DNA of 64,000 nt from Citrus sinensis (taxonomy: Eukaryota > Streptophyta > Magnoliopsida > Sapindales > Rutaceae): assembly GCF_022201045.2 (NCBI RefSeq), contig NC_068559.1, forward strand, positions 28,961,501 through 29,025,500, given 5' to 3'. Below, piece by piece: positions 25,266-38,601 of the stretch; the stretch's first letter is position 1; every line of letters starts with the position of its first letter. The notes under the pieces were generated by a model, which was given only the letters and a program-made list of their open reading frames with translations, had not been told where the DNA came from and ran no database searches. Position numbers and translations under genes: made by a program.

Positions 25266-26124
25266 AATTGGGTGAAGTTTGTTATGTTTGTTTTGCCGGC
25301 AGGAATGAGATTGCAATGAGCAAATTGCAACTAAATAAGACAGAAACAATGTTAAACCTTCGTTAATTTACGAGCAAAAAGCAATTGGGAAATTACTCAT
25401 TAAAAAAATCATCAGGGCCGCTCTGACAATTTAAAAAAAAAAAAAGAAGGAAAACTAAGGGGATGCTAGTCGGGATGCTTAAAAAATTAAATAGACAATG
25501 AAATGACCATGAACATGTCAAAGTATTTGGCTGCAGCTTCTAGAAGCTACATTTAGAAGTGTGTTGATGTAGCAAATGTTGAAGGGTTAGGCGCCAAGGA
25601 AGAAAAAGAAGGAAGAATGAAGAACATGTTGCAAAAGTTGATCTTGACAAATAATGGTTGGAACGCCAAAATGAAAGGAAGAAAAAGGTTTTGAAGAAGT
25701 CACGAGAAGAATAAAGAAAATATTAAAATAATAGCCGATTTTGGCTATATAAAGGAAGCTCCCATCTTTAGTTTTTGCATCCAATCTTTGGTTTCTCTTC
25801 TTCATTCAGAGATTGTTTGTTTGGGGGTGTATTTGAGAATTAGGTAAGAAAAAATTATTTTTGAAAGAGTGATTGTAATAATTTTTTACATAATAAATAT
25901 TTTTTTTTAATTATCTTGTGACAACGACCGTAATTTTTTTTTAAATTTAAATTTTTTAACGTAAATTTTGTATTATTTAATTTTTTTTTATTAATTTATT
26001 ACTTAATAAATTTCCTGGAGAAATCTTAGGAGGATACTCAATTTCCTAACAGAACATAAGCCATAAAATGCTCAAACTTTACCTTGACTTTTCTTTCGGC
26101 ACAAATTCACAGTAAGAGAAAGAG
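25266..26124. other. 5' flank of reductase gene C
   Basis: AT-rich flank containing the TATA candidate at 25746. The stretch from about 25565 (beginning TGATGTAGC) through the TATA-like motif to about 25830 could be a gene C promoter and leader or a small LTR remnant. I cannot decide. Confidence 0.4.
25746..25753 (+). promoter_or_regulatory. Candidate TATA box upstream of reductase gene C
   Basis: TATATAAA in the context GGCTATATAAAGGAAGC, 372 bp before the gene C start codon. It is followed by pyrimidine-rich leader-like sequence. It would imply a leader of about 340 nt. Alternatively it belongs to an LTR remnant. Confidence 0.4.
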
Positions 26125-28254
26125 ATGATGAGTGGAGAAGGAGAAGAGAAGGTGGTTTGTGTAACTGGAGCTTCAGGTTTCGTAGCTTCATGGCTTGTCA
26201 AGCTTTTACTTCAACGGGGTTACACTGTCAAAGCCACTGTTCGTGACCCAAGTCAGTATCTCTTTCTCACAGCAGTTTTCTTTTCTTTTTTCCTTTTTTC
26301 TTTTTTCTGTTTTTTAACTCTCTTTATCTATCCATGGAGTCGGAGATTTGTCACGTGGTGCATCTGACCCAACAAGATTTTTTCTTCTGTTCATGATTTT
26401 TGAGGATCTAATAAAATTTGGCGTTCTTAATATTTGATGGTGAAGATTTATTTGCTGTTATTTTTCTCTTTAAGCCTTTAAGGCATCATTTTTAAGAATG
26501 GAAGAGTTTTCAAATTACTCTTCAGGATATTCTATCATCTAATTAATGAATATTACCACATTTAAAGATTAAGATGCTACTTAAAAAATGTAGCATTTGT
26601 CCTTCCTAAATTTTATTTTTAGCAGTGGACTGTTAGGCTTCTTATAAATTTGAAGCAGAGCAACTAAATAATTGGTAGACACCCACTTGATGGCTAATAT
26701 TTACCGACCACCCAACCACTTATAATTGACAACAGTGAAGAGAATATCATTTCTATTAGTTCGTTTTTTCCTTGTGTTTGTATATTTATTTATGTTCTCC
26801 CTCAGAATTAAGGCCGTTGATAATTTTGAATTATAAATGACTGTAATTAATTCTCCTGGCACTCAAAATATTTTCCACTTTCAGAAATAGATTCAATATA
26901 CTGGTAAACCTCATTGGACGTACGAGTTCTGATATTATATGTACCCCATAGATAGCCCCAAGACAGAACACTTGCGGGAACTTGATGGAGCAACGGAAAG
27001 GCTCCATTTATTCAAGGCAAACTTGTTGGAAGAAGGATCTTTTGATTCAGCAGTTGATGGATGTGATGGTGTTTTCCATACAGCATCCCCTGTGATTTTC
27101 TCGAGCGATAACCCTCAGGTTTTTCTCATTAAGTTAAAACATTTGTTTTAGCTTTCCTGCAATATAATTGATGGTACAGTTCAATGCAATTGTCTCTGTC
27201 CGTATGATAGCTGCTTTCAAATTCTCTTGCAATATTTTCAGGCAGATATTGTTGATCCAGCAGTCATGGGAACACTTAATGTTCTTAGATCATGTGCAAA
27301 AGTCCATTCAATCAAGAGAGTAGTCTTAACCTCTTCTATTGGTGCAATGTTACTAAATGAAACTCCTATGACCCCTGATGTCGTAATTGATGAAACCTGG
27401 TTTTCAAATCCAGTTCTTTGCAAGGAGAATAAAGTGTGTAAATTGAATTTTACGATTTCTTAGTATTTACGTCATGCTGTTAGATTTCTTTAAATTTTCT
27501 TTTCTTCTCTCTTTACCCATTAGCTTTCTTTCAGGAGTGGTATTCTCTTGCAAAGACCTTAGCTGAAGAGGCTGCTTGGAAGTTTGCAAAAGAGAATGGC
27601 ATTGATTTGGTTGCAATACATCCAGGAACAGTGATTGGTCCTTTCTTTCAGCCAATCCTTAATTTTGGTGCAGAGGTGATTCTGAACCTCATAAATGGTA
27701 ATATATATTCAGCTGCCATACAGGACAGGATTATGATTTATGAATAATGGTTGATATTTTCTCTTCCCACACCATTTGGTTTTTAACAAGTCAATTACAA
27801 AGGCTGAGGTTTTAATTTTGAATGATCAGGTGATCAATCCTTCGCTTTCCCTTACATATTTGTTGAAATTAGAGATGTTGTGTATGCACATATTCGAGCT
27901 CTTGAGGTTCCCAAGGCTAGTGGCAGATATTTGTTAGCTGGAAGTGTAGCACAGCATTCTGATATTCTCAAGTTTCTGCGTGAACATTATCCTACACTGC
28001 TGCGTTCTGGGAAGTATGTTCAGTAGCATTATATTCATAACTATTATAACTTACAAGTATGCCTTTTTCCCAGTAACATAAACATAAGACAAAACGTATA
28101 TCTGTTTACTAATGGCAGATTGGAAGAGAAGTACCAGCCAACAATTAAGGTTTCTCAAGAGAGAGCAAAAAGTTTAGGCATCAATTTTACGCCTTGGGAG
28201 GTTGGAGTTAGGGGCTGTATTGAAAGCTTAATGGAGAAGGGCTTCCTTTCCTGA
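26125..28254 (+). CDS. CCR-like / phenylacetaldehyde reductase-like SDR, gene C
   Basis: Six exons (26125-26251, 26952-27118, 27242-27433, 27535-27697, 27830-28013, 28119-28254) with GT-AG borders give 322 aa. Rossmann motif [18 protein letters not shown], catalytic Ser in [10 protein letters not shown], Tyr/Lys in [11 protein letters not shown]. No NWYCY motif, so a true CCR is unlikely. ATG at 26125 gives MMSGEGEEK. The closest paralogue in the window is gene B: exons 3 and 4 differ at few positions and the C-terminal block [14 protein letters not shown] is shared. Last intact member of the array. Confidence 0.9.
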
Positions 28255-29034
28255 ATTTGCTGCTGAATGATGCAAAGCATTTGCCAATTGCCACTGGAAA
28301 TAAATGTATTCATGCACCACCTATTCTGAACACCTCATATATTTTCAGCTGCATGTGTGTATTGGCTTATAGCTAATTTACATACACCCTTTATTCGTGT
28401 TTATATTACTGAGAGGCTTGTTAACTATTTGTGCACTAAGATGGATTTTAGTTACAATACATAATTATTTTGACCGGGCTAGTATAATAATAAAGTTTTA
28501 TTTAATATAATAATTTTTTATTTATAATTATATCTTGAATGTTTGTTAAGAATAATAATAATAAACTTAATCAAACAAGATTGAAAATGTTAGGAGTCCT
28601 GATATTTGAATCTCAATTTGACTCTCAAAATTATGTGTTTTAGACAATAAACATAATAATTTGTAAAATTATAATTCTATCATCTAGTAGATGAATATTA
28701 TATTAGTTGAGAGAGTCAAGTTATCATAACAAGCAAAACCAAGATTAAAATGAGTCAAATTTATTTTTAAATAAAGGATAAGGCCTGGTAAAACACAAGG
28801 ATGACTAAACTATACCCTTTCCATAGAGATTGAAAAAATAACATTTAACCATCTTCTCCATTTTACAATGCTTTATCGCTTGAACAAGAGTAATTGGATG
28901 GAAAACTTCAGGGAACAAAACAAGAAAAGAATCATTAAAAGATAAAAGCCAAGTCTTACGTGTAAGATTCCACAATCTCTTCTTCATATTTAGTATGCAA
29001 TTCTTCCAAAAACCGACACAAGTAACATTGCCAC
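28255..29034. other. Intergenic spacer
   Basis: 3' flank of reductase gene C followed by AT-rich DNA with no gene. Ends at the 8-bp target-site duplication of the hAT element. Confidence 0.45.
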
Positions 29035-30023
29035 TAGGGATGGCAAAAATCCCAACGGGGACGGGTATCTTCGGGGATTTTTCCTATTCGGGGAGGATAT
29101 GTGGATAATTTCATACCCAATTTCTTATTCGGGGAAGGAACGGGAAAATTTTTTTACCCAATTTTTTATTCGGGGAGGGGACGGGGATGAGGTGGAATCC
29201 CCATCCCCTACCCATTTTCCCATTTTAATTTTTAATTTAATTTTTATTTTTTAAAATTACTAGTAAATAAATAATAAAATTTAAATTATAAAATTATAAG
29301 TATTGGTAAAAATAAAAAATATCAAAATATTTATATTATTAAACTTTTAGGCCTAATTAACTAATTAAAGTCCTAAATTTTTATTTATGACATTAAAAAG
29401 ACCAGACAGATTCTATTAGCCCAAAACTTTTGTTTTAATTTTAATATTCATTAAATATTTTAAACTTAAATCTATTTTTTATTTATTTTTCGATGTTATA
29501 ATTGCCCACAACAAATCACACTTTTAATATCTAATCTAATCTAATATTTGCTCTTGATTTGCTTCGACTTAACTATTGTGCTGTAAAGGGAATAGTCCAC
29601 ATTTATAAAGTGCCCACGCCACCATTGAAAAGTTAATTTTGAATCTAAATTTGATTTTATTTGTAATAATTTTGTATTAGATTATTTATTTGTTCATGAT
29701 AATTTGTATCCCTTGTATGTTGCGTTACTTACTAATTTAATGTATGTGACTTTTGTAATGGATATTAATATAAGATATATTCGAACTTTACTTTTATTTG
29801 AATTTTTTTATTTTAATATGATTAACTCAAAATTAAAAATAAAAAAATATATTAATTATTCGGGGATCGGGGACCCTCGAGGATCTCCCGTTATTATTCG
29901 GGGAGAGGATGAAAATTCTCTTAAATAATTTTAACGGGAATGGAGAGGAAACGGGGACATATATAAAATATTAAAGATGAATACGGAGAGATTGGTCTCC
30001 TCCCCTCCCCATTGCCATCCCTA
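29035..30023. mobile_element. Non-autonomous hAT-type DNA transposon
   Basis: 989 bp with perfect 12-bp terminal inverted repeats TAGGGATGGCAA / TTGCCATCCCTA. It is flanked by an 8-bp duplication with one mismatch (ATTGCCAC at 29027-29034, ACTGCCAC at 30024-30031). TIR wording and duplication length are typical of hAT elements. Near both ends are several subterminal repeats of ATTCGGGGA, including one at about 29861. No transposase frame is present, so mobility would need another element's enzyme. The mismatch suggests an old insertion. Confidence 0.85.
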
Positions 30024-30031
30024 ACTGCCAC

Positions 30032-30849
30032 TACTAAGTTGTAAAGTCCCAACTTTAGTCCAGAAACGCACATAGCAACACATCTAAGTTGTAAAGTCCA
30101 AATATAAAAAGTTGATTTGTTGTCGTACAAGAAAGTCTTGCAGTGCACAGTCATCACCAATTTTATTTTATAAATCAAGAGTTTCAGTTTCTTAGTCAAT
30201 GAAAAAACATTTAACTTTTTTTTAAGTCTGTTATACACAGATATTACTGATATTATATTAAATATTATAATTAATATTTATAATCATATTATATAATTAG
30301 GACTATCATTATACATTGACACACTGAAGTATATACCTAAATATTTTAAACATTTTCTAATATTTTAGGTTTAAATCTCCTCTAATATTTGAGGGGTGTC
30401 TGCTCCACTCATATTTTTTAAGGAAGTGACTATTTTCACTCAATTAATTAATAATTAAAAAAAAATAAAAATTAACCTTCATAATATTTTTATAGAGGCT
30501 CGAACTCTTACACTCAATATTATAAGTGTAAAGCTTCTTTCATTGGACGAAAGGTGAATTGGTGAAAAAACACTTGACTTGATTGTCAGTTAGTTTGTCA
30601 TTTTTTTCAAGAAACAAGTAACTTGATTGTCAGTTAGTTTGTCATTTTTTTCAAGAAACAAGATAAACTCAAAAGAAAAATCGTTAATTGCTTCATGTTT
30701 TTCACTAAACCGGCACGTGAGTTGTCTTGCTTTTTGTTTGGTTCTTTTATAGTTTGTTTATCAAATTCAATTACATTACAAATATATATATATGCGCGCT
30801 TGGTCACTGTGTCATCTTCACCGGAATAGTCAAAGGACAGACATAAACC
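30032..30849. other. 5' flank of the NAGLU gene
   Basis: AT-rich flank with a 44-bp tandem duplication (listed separately) and a TATATATATATATGCGCGC stretch at about 30784-30802, 48-66 bp before the start codon, which may act as the TATA region. No gene. Confidence 0.45.
30577..30664. repeat. 44-bp tandem duplication
   Basis: Two perfect-looking copies (30577-30620 and 30621-30664), each beginning ACTTGATTGTCAGTTAG and containing a T7 run followed by CAAGAAACAAG. Located about 190-270 bp upstream of the NAGLU start codon. Confidence 0.9.
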
Positions 30850-33800
30850 ATGTCCAGTTTGAATCTTCTTTTCTTCGTTTTAATTTTCACTGCATTGCCG
30901 CATCCATTTGTATCAAAACTAGAAGGAATAGATGTTTTACTTGACCGTTTGGATTCTAAACGGGTAAATTCATCAGTTCAAGAGTCAGCAGCTAAAGCTG
31001 TATTGCAGAGATTGCTACCTACCCATGTAAACAGCTTTCACTTCAAAATTGTCTCAAAGGTATTTCCTTTACCTTAAATGGTTCGGTGTTTCTTCTTTTA
31101 AAAATTAATTTGTTATTTTTTCAGTTTTCAGCTTATGCACGACTTTTTTTTCATCTGGCTGAGATTCGATTTTAAGAAATGGGATAATTTCTGCTTGGTG
31201 CCCACTTGATTATATGTTATGTTGTGTTTACGTTTGTTTTGATCATTCAAATTTGACCTGGGTTGATTGAATGATTGTTGTTATATACTTGCTTCACCTT
31301 AATTGTAGTTAACAGTTAACTTTTCTGGATAGAGGGTAGACTCAGACAACTCCTTTCTTTCTATGGCCAAACAGAGCATGATCAGTGGGACAGGACAGTG
31401 TGTGTTCCGAGGCTCATTTTGTGTTTTGTGTCTTTTCAAATTTAAACTTGGCTTTATCTGTTTTGATTTATTGCATATTATCATCTCTGTATCATTTCCT
31501 TTCAGTAACAGTGCATCTATAACTTTTGTTTTTGTTCCCTCCTGCTCAGATTGATCTGTTTGATTACTCTGATAAATAAGCGAGCATTGAAAATTTCAGA
31601 AATGGATTTTTAGGCCATAATTGCTAGCAATAGTTCATTGTTAGACAGGAAGTAGTATAGCTTCACTGTTCCTTATATCCATGTTGTGTGTGTGTTTTCC
31701 CATCATTTATATATAATGATGATAACTATCTGCTCTTCCAAATATCAGGATGTTTGTGGAGGATCCAGCTGCTTTTTAATAGATAATTACAAACGAACTA
31801 GCCAGAATGAGCCTGAAATAACGTATGTGATATTCACTCTCATTGAAAAATGTAGAGCAGATGGTATTTTTCAGTTCTCAACTCCGAACCAGTTGACATG
31901 TTTACTTAAATAGAGTGTATCTACACCATTATATCATCTTTAGATCTGTAATGGACATGTTTTCCTTTGCTTGCATCCTATATGTGAGAAGGGATGACAA
32001 TATCTTTTGTTACGAAAAATAATGATGTGTGTTGAGTATTTGTGAACTTGTTGTTTGTTATCTTTATCTCTTAGGATTAAAGGAACCACAGCAGTTGAAA
32101 TTACATCTGGCCTCCATTGGTATATCAAGTATTGGTGTGGCGCTCATGTTTCATGGGAGAAGACTGGTGGCTTTCAGATTGCATCTGTTCCCAAGCCAGG
32201 ATCACTTCCTCATGTAACAGATGGTGGTGTGAAGATTCAACGGCCAGTACCATGGAACTATTACCAAAATGTTGTTACATCCAGTTGTAAGATGTCTTTC
32301 AGTGATCTCTGCTAACTAATTATTGGTCCAATCTGATATGTTGTGAAAAATGTCAGAGTCTAGATATATACTGATCAAGTTGATCTTAAGATAACAAGTA
32401 TTTCTTATGTGGTTCTTTCATAGTATGAATTTAGTATGTATGGGTACGCTAACCATTATTATAAGTACTAATTTTGTAAACTTGGTACAAGATAGCCTAT
32501 TGATACAACAAAAATACTGACTACTTTAGCCTCTATACACTTGTAGAATGCCTTCTCTTCATATCTAGAGTTTCCAGTACCCTCATCTTTAATAAAAGTT
32601 AAGTTTTAATCAGTGATGAACCTGAAAAAATATGATAAAAAGTGAAATACAGATTTTTACATTAGCTGATTTGATGGAGAATGCAAGTATGTTATCACAA
32701 CATTATTCTGTGCAGACTCATACGTTTGGTGGGAGTGGGAGAGATGGGAAAAAGAGATAGACTGGATGGCTCTTCAAGGGATTAACCTGCCTTTGGCATT
32801 CAATGGGCAAGAAGCCATTTGGCAAAAAGTTTTTATGGTGAGCAATTATGCCATACTTATAGATCTTGATAAATCCTTGAATATGTCTTATTGGTATTTT
32901 TGTTGGTTTCAGAACTTTAATGTTACTATGGAAGATTTGAATGATTTCTTCAGTGGACCTGCGTTCCTAGCTTGGGCCCGCATGGGAAACTTACATGGGT
33001 ACATAACTCTTACTGTTCCACATGTTTTCCTGATTATATAAACAGTGAAGGAAATGGTAGCATGATGATGTTATTCTTTAATTTAAAACCTTCATTTCGA
33101 CTATATTGCATATTTCCCCTTCATGTTGAATCAGACTTTTCTTCACTGCCCTGTTGTAGAGGTATAGCAAATTCATTTCAATGGACTCAACTTATTAGGT
33201 TTCCTTCTTGTAACCTACTATCATTTTGCAGATGGGGTGGGCCTTTAGCACAAAATTGGTTAAATCAACAACTAGTTTTGCAAAAGAAGATAGTATCTCG
33301 GATGCTAGAGCTGGGGATGACTCCAGGTATGCTTGAGTCTCCTAATGGAATAACATTTTTTTGTTATGTGCATGCAACGTGATTTATGACCACGACATCC
33401 TCTGATACTATTGATATGTATTTCCTCCATAAGCATTGGATTGAGAAAACAATTAAAGTTATCTTTCTCAATTCGATGATGTAGCTGATAAAAAATAATG
33501 TCTTCTATGTTCTAGTGCTGCCATCATTCGCTGGAAATGTTCCAGCAGCATTAAAGAAGATTTTTCCTTCAGCAAATATTACCAGACTTGGAGACTGGTA
33601 TTTCATCTCTCTTGGTTTATAAGTATGATTCATCATACTGTTGTATTACTTCAGATGGACATTAACTTCTGTTAAGTTGATTTATTTACATCATTTATGA
33701 TGCATCAGACTAAATCATGTGCGGGTTTGTTCTTCATCCCCTTGTTGGCGTTTTTCCCCTTTCCATATATGTTATTGTTAAGTATGTAGCTTCATTTTTC

Positions 33801-36800
33801 AATTTTCTTGTTCCTATAGGAACACTGTCGATCGTAATCCTCGATGGTGCTGTACTTACCTTCTTGATCCTACTGATCCATTGTTTGTTGAAATTGGAGA
33901 GGCTTTTATAAAGCAACAAATTGCAGGTGTGCTTTCTACCTTAGTTGTTCTCTCAGGATAACCTTGGTTAACCTTGAAGTATGATGTCAAGAGACCAACA
34001 AAGATCCTCTTTCTCTTCTTTGTTCTTCTTTTCCACAACACACCCCACTATGCTGGATATGTATGTCTTATTACTAGCATATGCAGTATCTTTTTCTTAA
34101 CACATTTTAATTTACCCTTTTTCGGCTTTGTTTTCATATATTTCAGAATATGGGGACGTGACTGACATCTACAACTGGTATTTTTCCTCATTTTCATATA
34201 AACAATATATATCTTGCCATTATGGAGTAGACAATTAAATCATTAATCCTCTTATGAACAATGCTGGTTGGAGGCACCAATTCACTGGTATTTCACAGGT
34301 TGACATGAAGTGCAAATTGCAGCCCAGAATAGCTAACATGAGTTAGTTTCATCTTTAATGCAGTGATACATTCAATGAAAATACTCCACCTACGAATGAT
34401 ACAAATTATATTTCATCACTTGGAGCTGCAGTGTATAAAGCCATGTCCGAGGGTGATAAAGATGCTGTGTGGTTAATGCAAGTATGGACCTCATTTCTTC
34501 CATATGCGTCATTTTTGTATTCTCCATAAAACTTTGTCATTCTTCTCACCTGCATAAATAAGGGCTTCTCACAAGTTCATTGATGTGCAGGGCTGGCTCT
34601 TTTACTCAGACTCTGCTTTTTGGAAGCCACCACAAATGAAAGTATGAATTTGTATATCAAATAATAAAATAATTTTTAAGGGTGTAAACAAATTAATCTC
34701 ATCAAGTCTTAAATTATTTATGATTAGGTCACTTCGGTAGAACTGCCGGTTATTTGCGTATTTCAATTTCTTTACCTGAAAACTGGTGATATTTTAGGCA
34801 CTCTTGCATTCTGTTCCACTTGGGAAAATGATAGTTCTTGATCTATTTGCCGAAGTCAAACCAATTTGGAGAACTTCCTCTCAGTTTTATGGTGCCCCCT
34901 ATGTATGGTAACCATTTTTTTTCCCTCTAGACTTCCAAATTCTTTCATCATCAATGAGATTTTTAATCTTCAATGCTCTCTTATAACTCATTTGATATCA
35001 TCCTTCAAATATTTGGCGTTTGATTTCGTAATTAAATTTGTCCATCACTGATCAAATTTGAATATGTATCAGGTGTATGTTGCATAATTTTGGGGGAAAT
35101 ATTGAAATTTATGGCATATTAGATTCTATTGCTTCAGGTCCTGTTGATGCTCGTGTCAGTGAAAATTCAACAATGGTATGTTGAGTCTTGTGTGTGAAAA
35201 TTCAGTATTTTTGTTTCAAAAGCAGCATAACATTTAACATTAAAAGCATTTATGCCATAAAAGGAACAACCAAAAATCAGAAGCAATCTTTTTGTTGTTA
35301 TTTATATATAAATGTATATATTCTGCACTCTATACTACTCAAGAAAATCTTTGCTTGTAATGTATTAAAGTTGTTGTTGCGCTAAGAGTTATACAAACCT
35401 TGATTTTGAATATAAAAAACTACATGTCAAGGGTAAAATAGGGAAAAAAATATTGTTGTGTCAACTTCACTAGTTCTTGAAGGACAAAATCATTCGTGTG
35501 AGATCAAGTTCAAAGTATTCATAGACAAAGTTCATCAAGTTAGGGACAAGCATCAATGATACTAGCTTAAGTGATCTTTCTTACTGCATTTCTTGTAAAA
35601 CTAGAATGATTAAATGTGTGGATGATTAAGCATTTAAAAGCTCAAGTTATTATCTTGATCGTGGCATTTAAATTATCTTTGTTTTTATATTTTAAAGTTT
35701 CTAAACTTAAAAGAAAAATAGAAATTAAGTGTTTTTATCAAAAAGATTGTTTTCAAGCATATGGACTAATTTGAAAAATTTTAAATATTTTGAAATCATA
35801 CAAGTATTGTTGAAATTCTGGAAAAGGACCTATTTGAAAAGTTTTGGGCCAATATGTAGTTTGAGATGTGATTTTAGACAGATTTGGGGCCAAAATATAA
35901 AATTTTAAAAATTGAGAAATCAGCCAAGCGGTTGTCCACTCGTCCGCATCAAACATTGGAGATCATCCGCTAGTCTTCAATGGTAACATGCAATGTCAGC
36001 AAGCGTTATCTGCTTCATAATTACTAGTGATACGTTTGCACACAGAATGCCTTATTTTAAAAGATTAACAGCTAGTTTCTTGATCTATCTATAAAAAGCA
36101 AATTCTAACTCGATTTCACAACCTTTTAAACTAAAACTTGATCATTCTAAGCATACTTGAGCATTTGTTTGCTTACCTACTTTCATTAATTCATTATTGT
36201 GCTATAACTTGCTTTTATATTCTTGTGAGGATCATTTCTGTCTTTAAAATTTAGAGATTGTGTGGGAAATATTCGGGTAAAGAGGTGTGGGATCATCTCA
36301 AGATTTTAAAGTTTATGGGCACCTTTGAAGTCAGTTTTACTCATTTTGAAGCCTTAGGATATAAGGCTTGGTTAGTGAAATCCTCAAGCTTGAATTGCTT
36401 GGAAGTGTAGACATAGACGGGTTTACCGAACCACATAAAACTCGCTGTGTTCGTTTTTTATACTCTCATCTCTTTATATGGATTGTTGTAGTTATTATTT
36501 TTGGATTTTGGTGGCTAGAGTTGTAGGATTGTGATATTATTGGAGAAATTTTTTAAAAACCCAATTCCACCCCCCTCCCCACCCCTCACTGGGGTTGTTT
36601 GGCTAGAAGTATGGTTGTCCTTTCTGGTACATTCACACCCTTTCTCTGGGGGCAGATTTCTTCTTTTAACTTATAATAATGGCTTCATGCAGGTTGGTGT
36701 TGGCATGTGCATGGAGGGAATAGAGCAGAATCCAGTTGTTTATGAGTTAATGTCTGAAATGGCATTCCGCAATGAAAAAGTTCAAGTCTTGGTAATAATA

Positions 36801-38601
36801 GATTTCCAATATTGAATACTTGAAGTACGTTAACTGGCTGTATAATTGACTTAAACTTCATTGCTGTTGTAGGAATGGCTAAAGACATATGCCCATAGGC
36901 GCTATGGTAAAGCAGTTCCTGAAGTTGAGGCTACTTGGGAAATTCTTTATCACACGGTTTACAATTGCACGGATGGAATTGCTGTATGTTATTTATTAAT
37001 TGATTTGCTGGGGCTTCTCTCCTATCATTTTATTTACGCTAAAAAGATGTTTTGAAAATAGAACCTAGTGTTGATGGATATGGCCTTCCATCTGAATTCC
37101 AAGTATAATGAATTTTTTTATTTTGCAGGACCACAACACAGATTTCATTGTTAAATTTCCAGATTGGGATCCATCACTACATTCTGGATCTGCCATATCA
37201 AAACGAGACCAGATGCATGCACTCCACGTCTTACCAGGACCCAGAAGATTCTTATCTGAAGAAAACTCTGACATGCCTCAGGCACATTTATGGTATTCTA
37301 ATCAGGAGTTAATCAAGGGTTTAAAACTATTCTTGAATGCTGGTAATGCTCTAGCTGGAAGCGCCACATATAGGTAAAATGTCAGACTTAATCTGCATAA
37401 TTATGCCATTTTCTTCTATTCTAATTTGATGCATTAAACGGCATCTGAGTTCCTGCAGTAAACAAATGATACCAATGAGTGTGACACAATGTTTCTGAAA
37501 TTAGTTCTTCTCCTACTGTTGTGCAATTAAAATTTTTGTTTTCTAGTATGTTTCTTAATATGTTAGATTCAAAACCTAACGAGTCAAGTAAGAAAGTTAT
37601 AATACAATGGGTACTGCTTCAACCTGCAATTACAATTCTATTGCAAATTTACCCTGAAGATGAGATACATTTTAATGAAATGAAATTCTCAACAATTTGG
37701 CGAGCAGTCTTAATGACACAAGATTAATGTTTCATGACAGATATGACTTGGTTGACATAACAAGGCAGGCACTGTCAAAGCTAGCAAACCAAGTATACAT
37801 GGATGCAGTGATTGCTTTTCAGCATAAGGATGCCAGTGCTTTTAATATTCATAGCCAAAAGTTTCTTCAGCTCATAAAGGATATTGATGAGCTACTTGCT
37901 TCCAATGACAATTTTCTTCTTGGAACATGGCTTGAAAGTGCAAAAAAATTGGCGACAAATCCTAGTGAAATGATTCAGGTCAGAACAGCTTCTATTTTTC
38001 TGCTATATTACTCAAATGAATGAATCCTTAATTCCGAATATTGTGGTCTGCAGCACATTTTTCCCCTTTAACCATCTGATTTATCTTTTAGTAAGCACGT
38101 TATTTTCATCTAACTTTTGTATCATCCTTGTTGATTTTTTTTTTTTATTTAAAAAAAAAATTCCTTCAGTACGAGTACAACGCAAGGACACAAGTGACAA
38201 TGTGGTATGACACCAACATTACTACACAGAGCAAGCTTCATGATTACGGTAACTTTACTGCTGAGATAATGTTTGTGTTATGGTTACCCCAGTGCTTCAT
38301 TGTTTTTATAACATGAAATATATCTTCACCCTTTTCAGCAAACAAATTCTGGAGTGGATTATTAGTAGACTACTATCTTCCCCGAGCTTCTACGTATTTC
38401 GATTATATGTCTAAAAGCTTGAGAGAGAAGTCTGAATTCCAGGTGGACAGATGGAGGCAACAATGGGTCTTTATTTCAATCAGTTGGCAATCAAATTGGA
38501 AAACAGGTACGAAAAATTACCCAATAAGAGCCAAAGGAGATTCTATTGCTATTGCTAAAGTATTGTATGATAAATATTTTGGTCAGCAATTAATCAAGTG
38601 A
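30850..38601 (+). CDS. NAGLU: Alpha-N-acetylglucosaminidase (GH89, NAGLU/CYL1-like)
   Basis: Glycoside hydrolase removing terminal alpha-N-acetylglucosamine, secreted or vacuolar. Nineteen GT-AG exons with closed phases encode 811 aa: 30850-31059, 31749-31822, 32075-32286, 32716-32837, 32913-32998, 33232-33326, 33516-33597, 33820-33926, 34147-34177, 34364-34481, 34591-34641, 34798-34907, 35073-35175, 36693-36791, 36873-36983, 37129-37373, 37741-37978, 38170-38248, 38339-38601. A signal peptide ([19 protein letters not shown]) is present. The two catalytic glutamates of human NAGLU (E316, E446) correspond to E345 in CDTFNE and E475 in MEGIEQN. Also conserved are [29 protein letters not shown] and [10 protein letters not shown]. 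Exon 9 is only 31 nt. Intron 13 (1517 bp) carries an LTR-like insertion. The Arabidopsis orthologue is linked to reproductive development. The gene looks intact. Confidence 0.95.
35400..36600 (+). mobile_element. Probable copia-type LTR remnant in NAGLU intron 13
   Basis: This intron is 3-10 times longer than its neighbours. The segment ends with AGTGTAGACATAGACGGGTT, ACCGAACCACATAAAACTC and AAAACCCAATTCCACCCC, wording I associate with the 3' part of SIRE/Maximus-type copia LTRs. No coding domain or primer-binding site is visible. Boundaries are approximate and no target duplication was found, so it may be a truncated or solo LTR. Confidence 0.45.

Noticed and set aside
17433..28254. Naming the reductases as lignin CCR or DFR
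   Set aside because: The NWYCY signature of CCR is absent and the substrate-specificity region of DFR is not recognisable. Only the wider family is supported.
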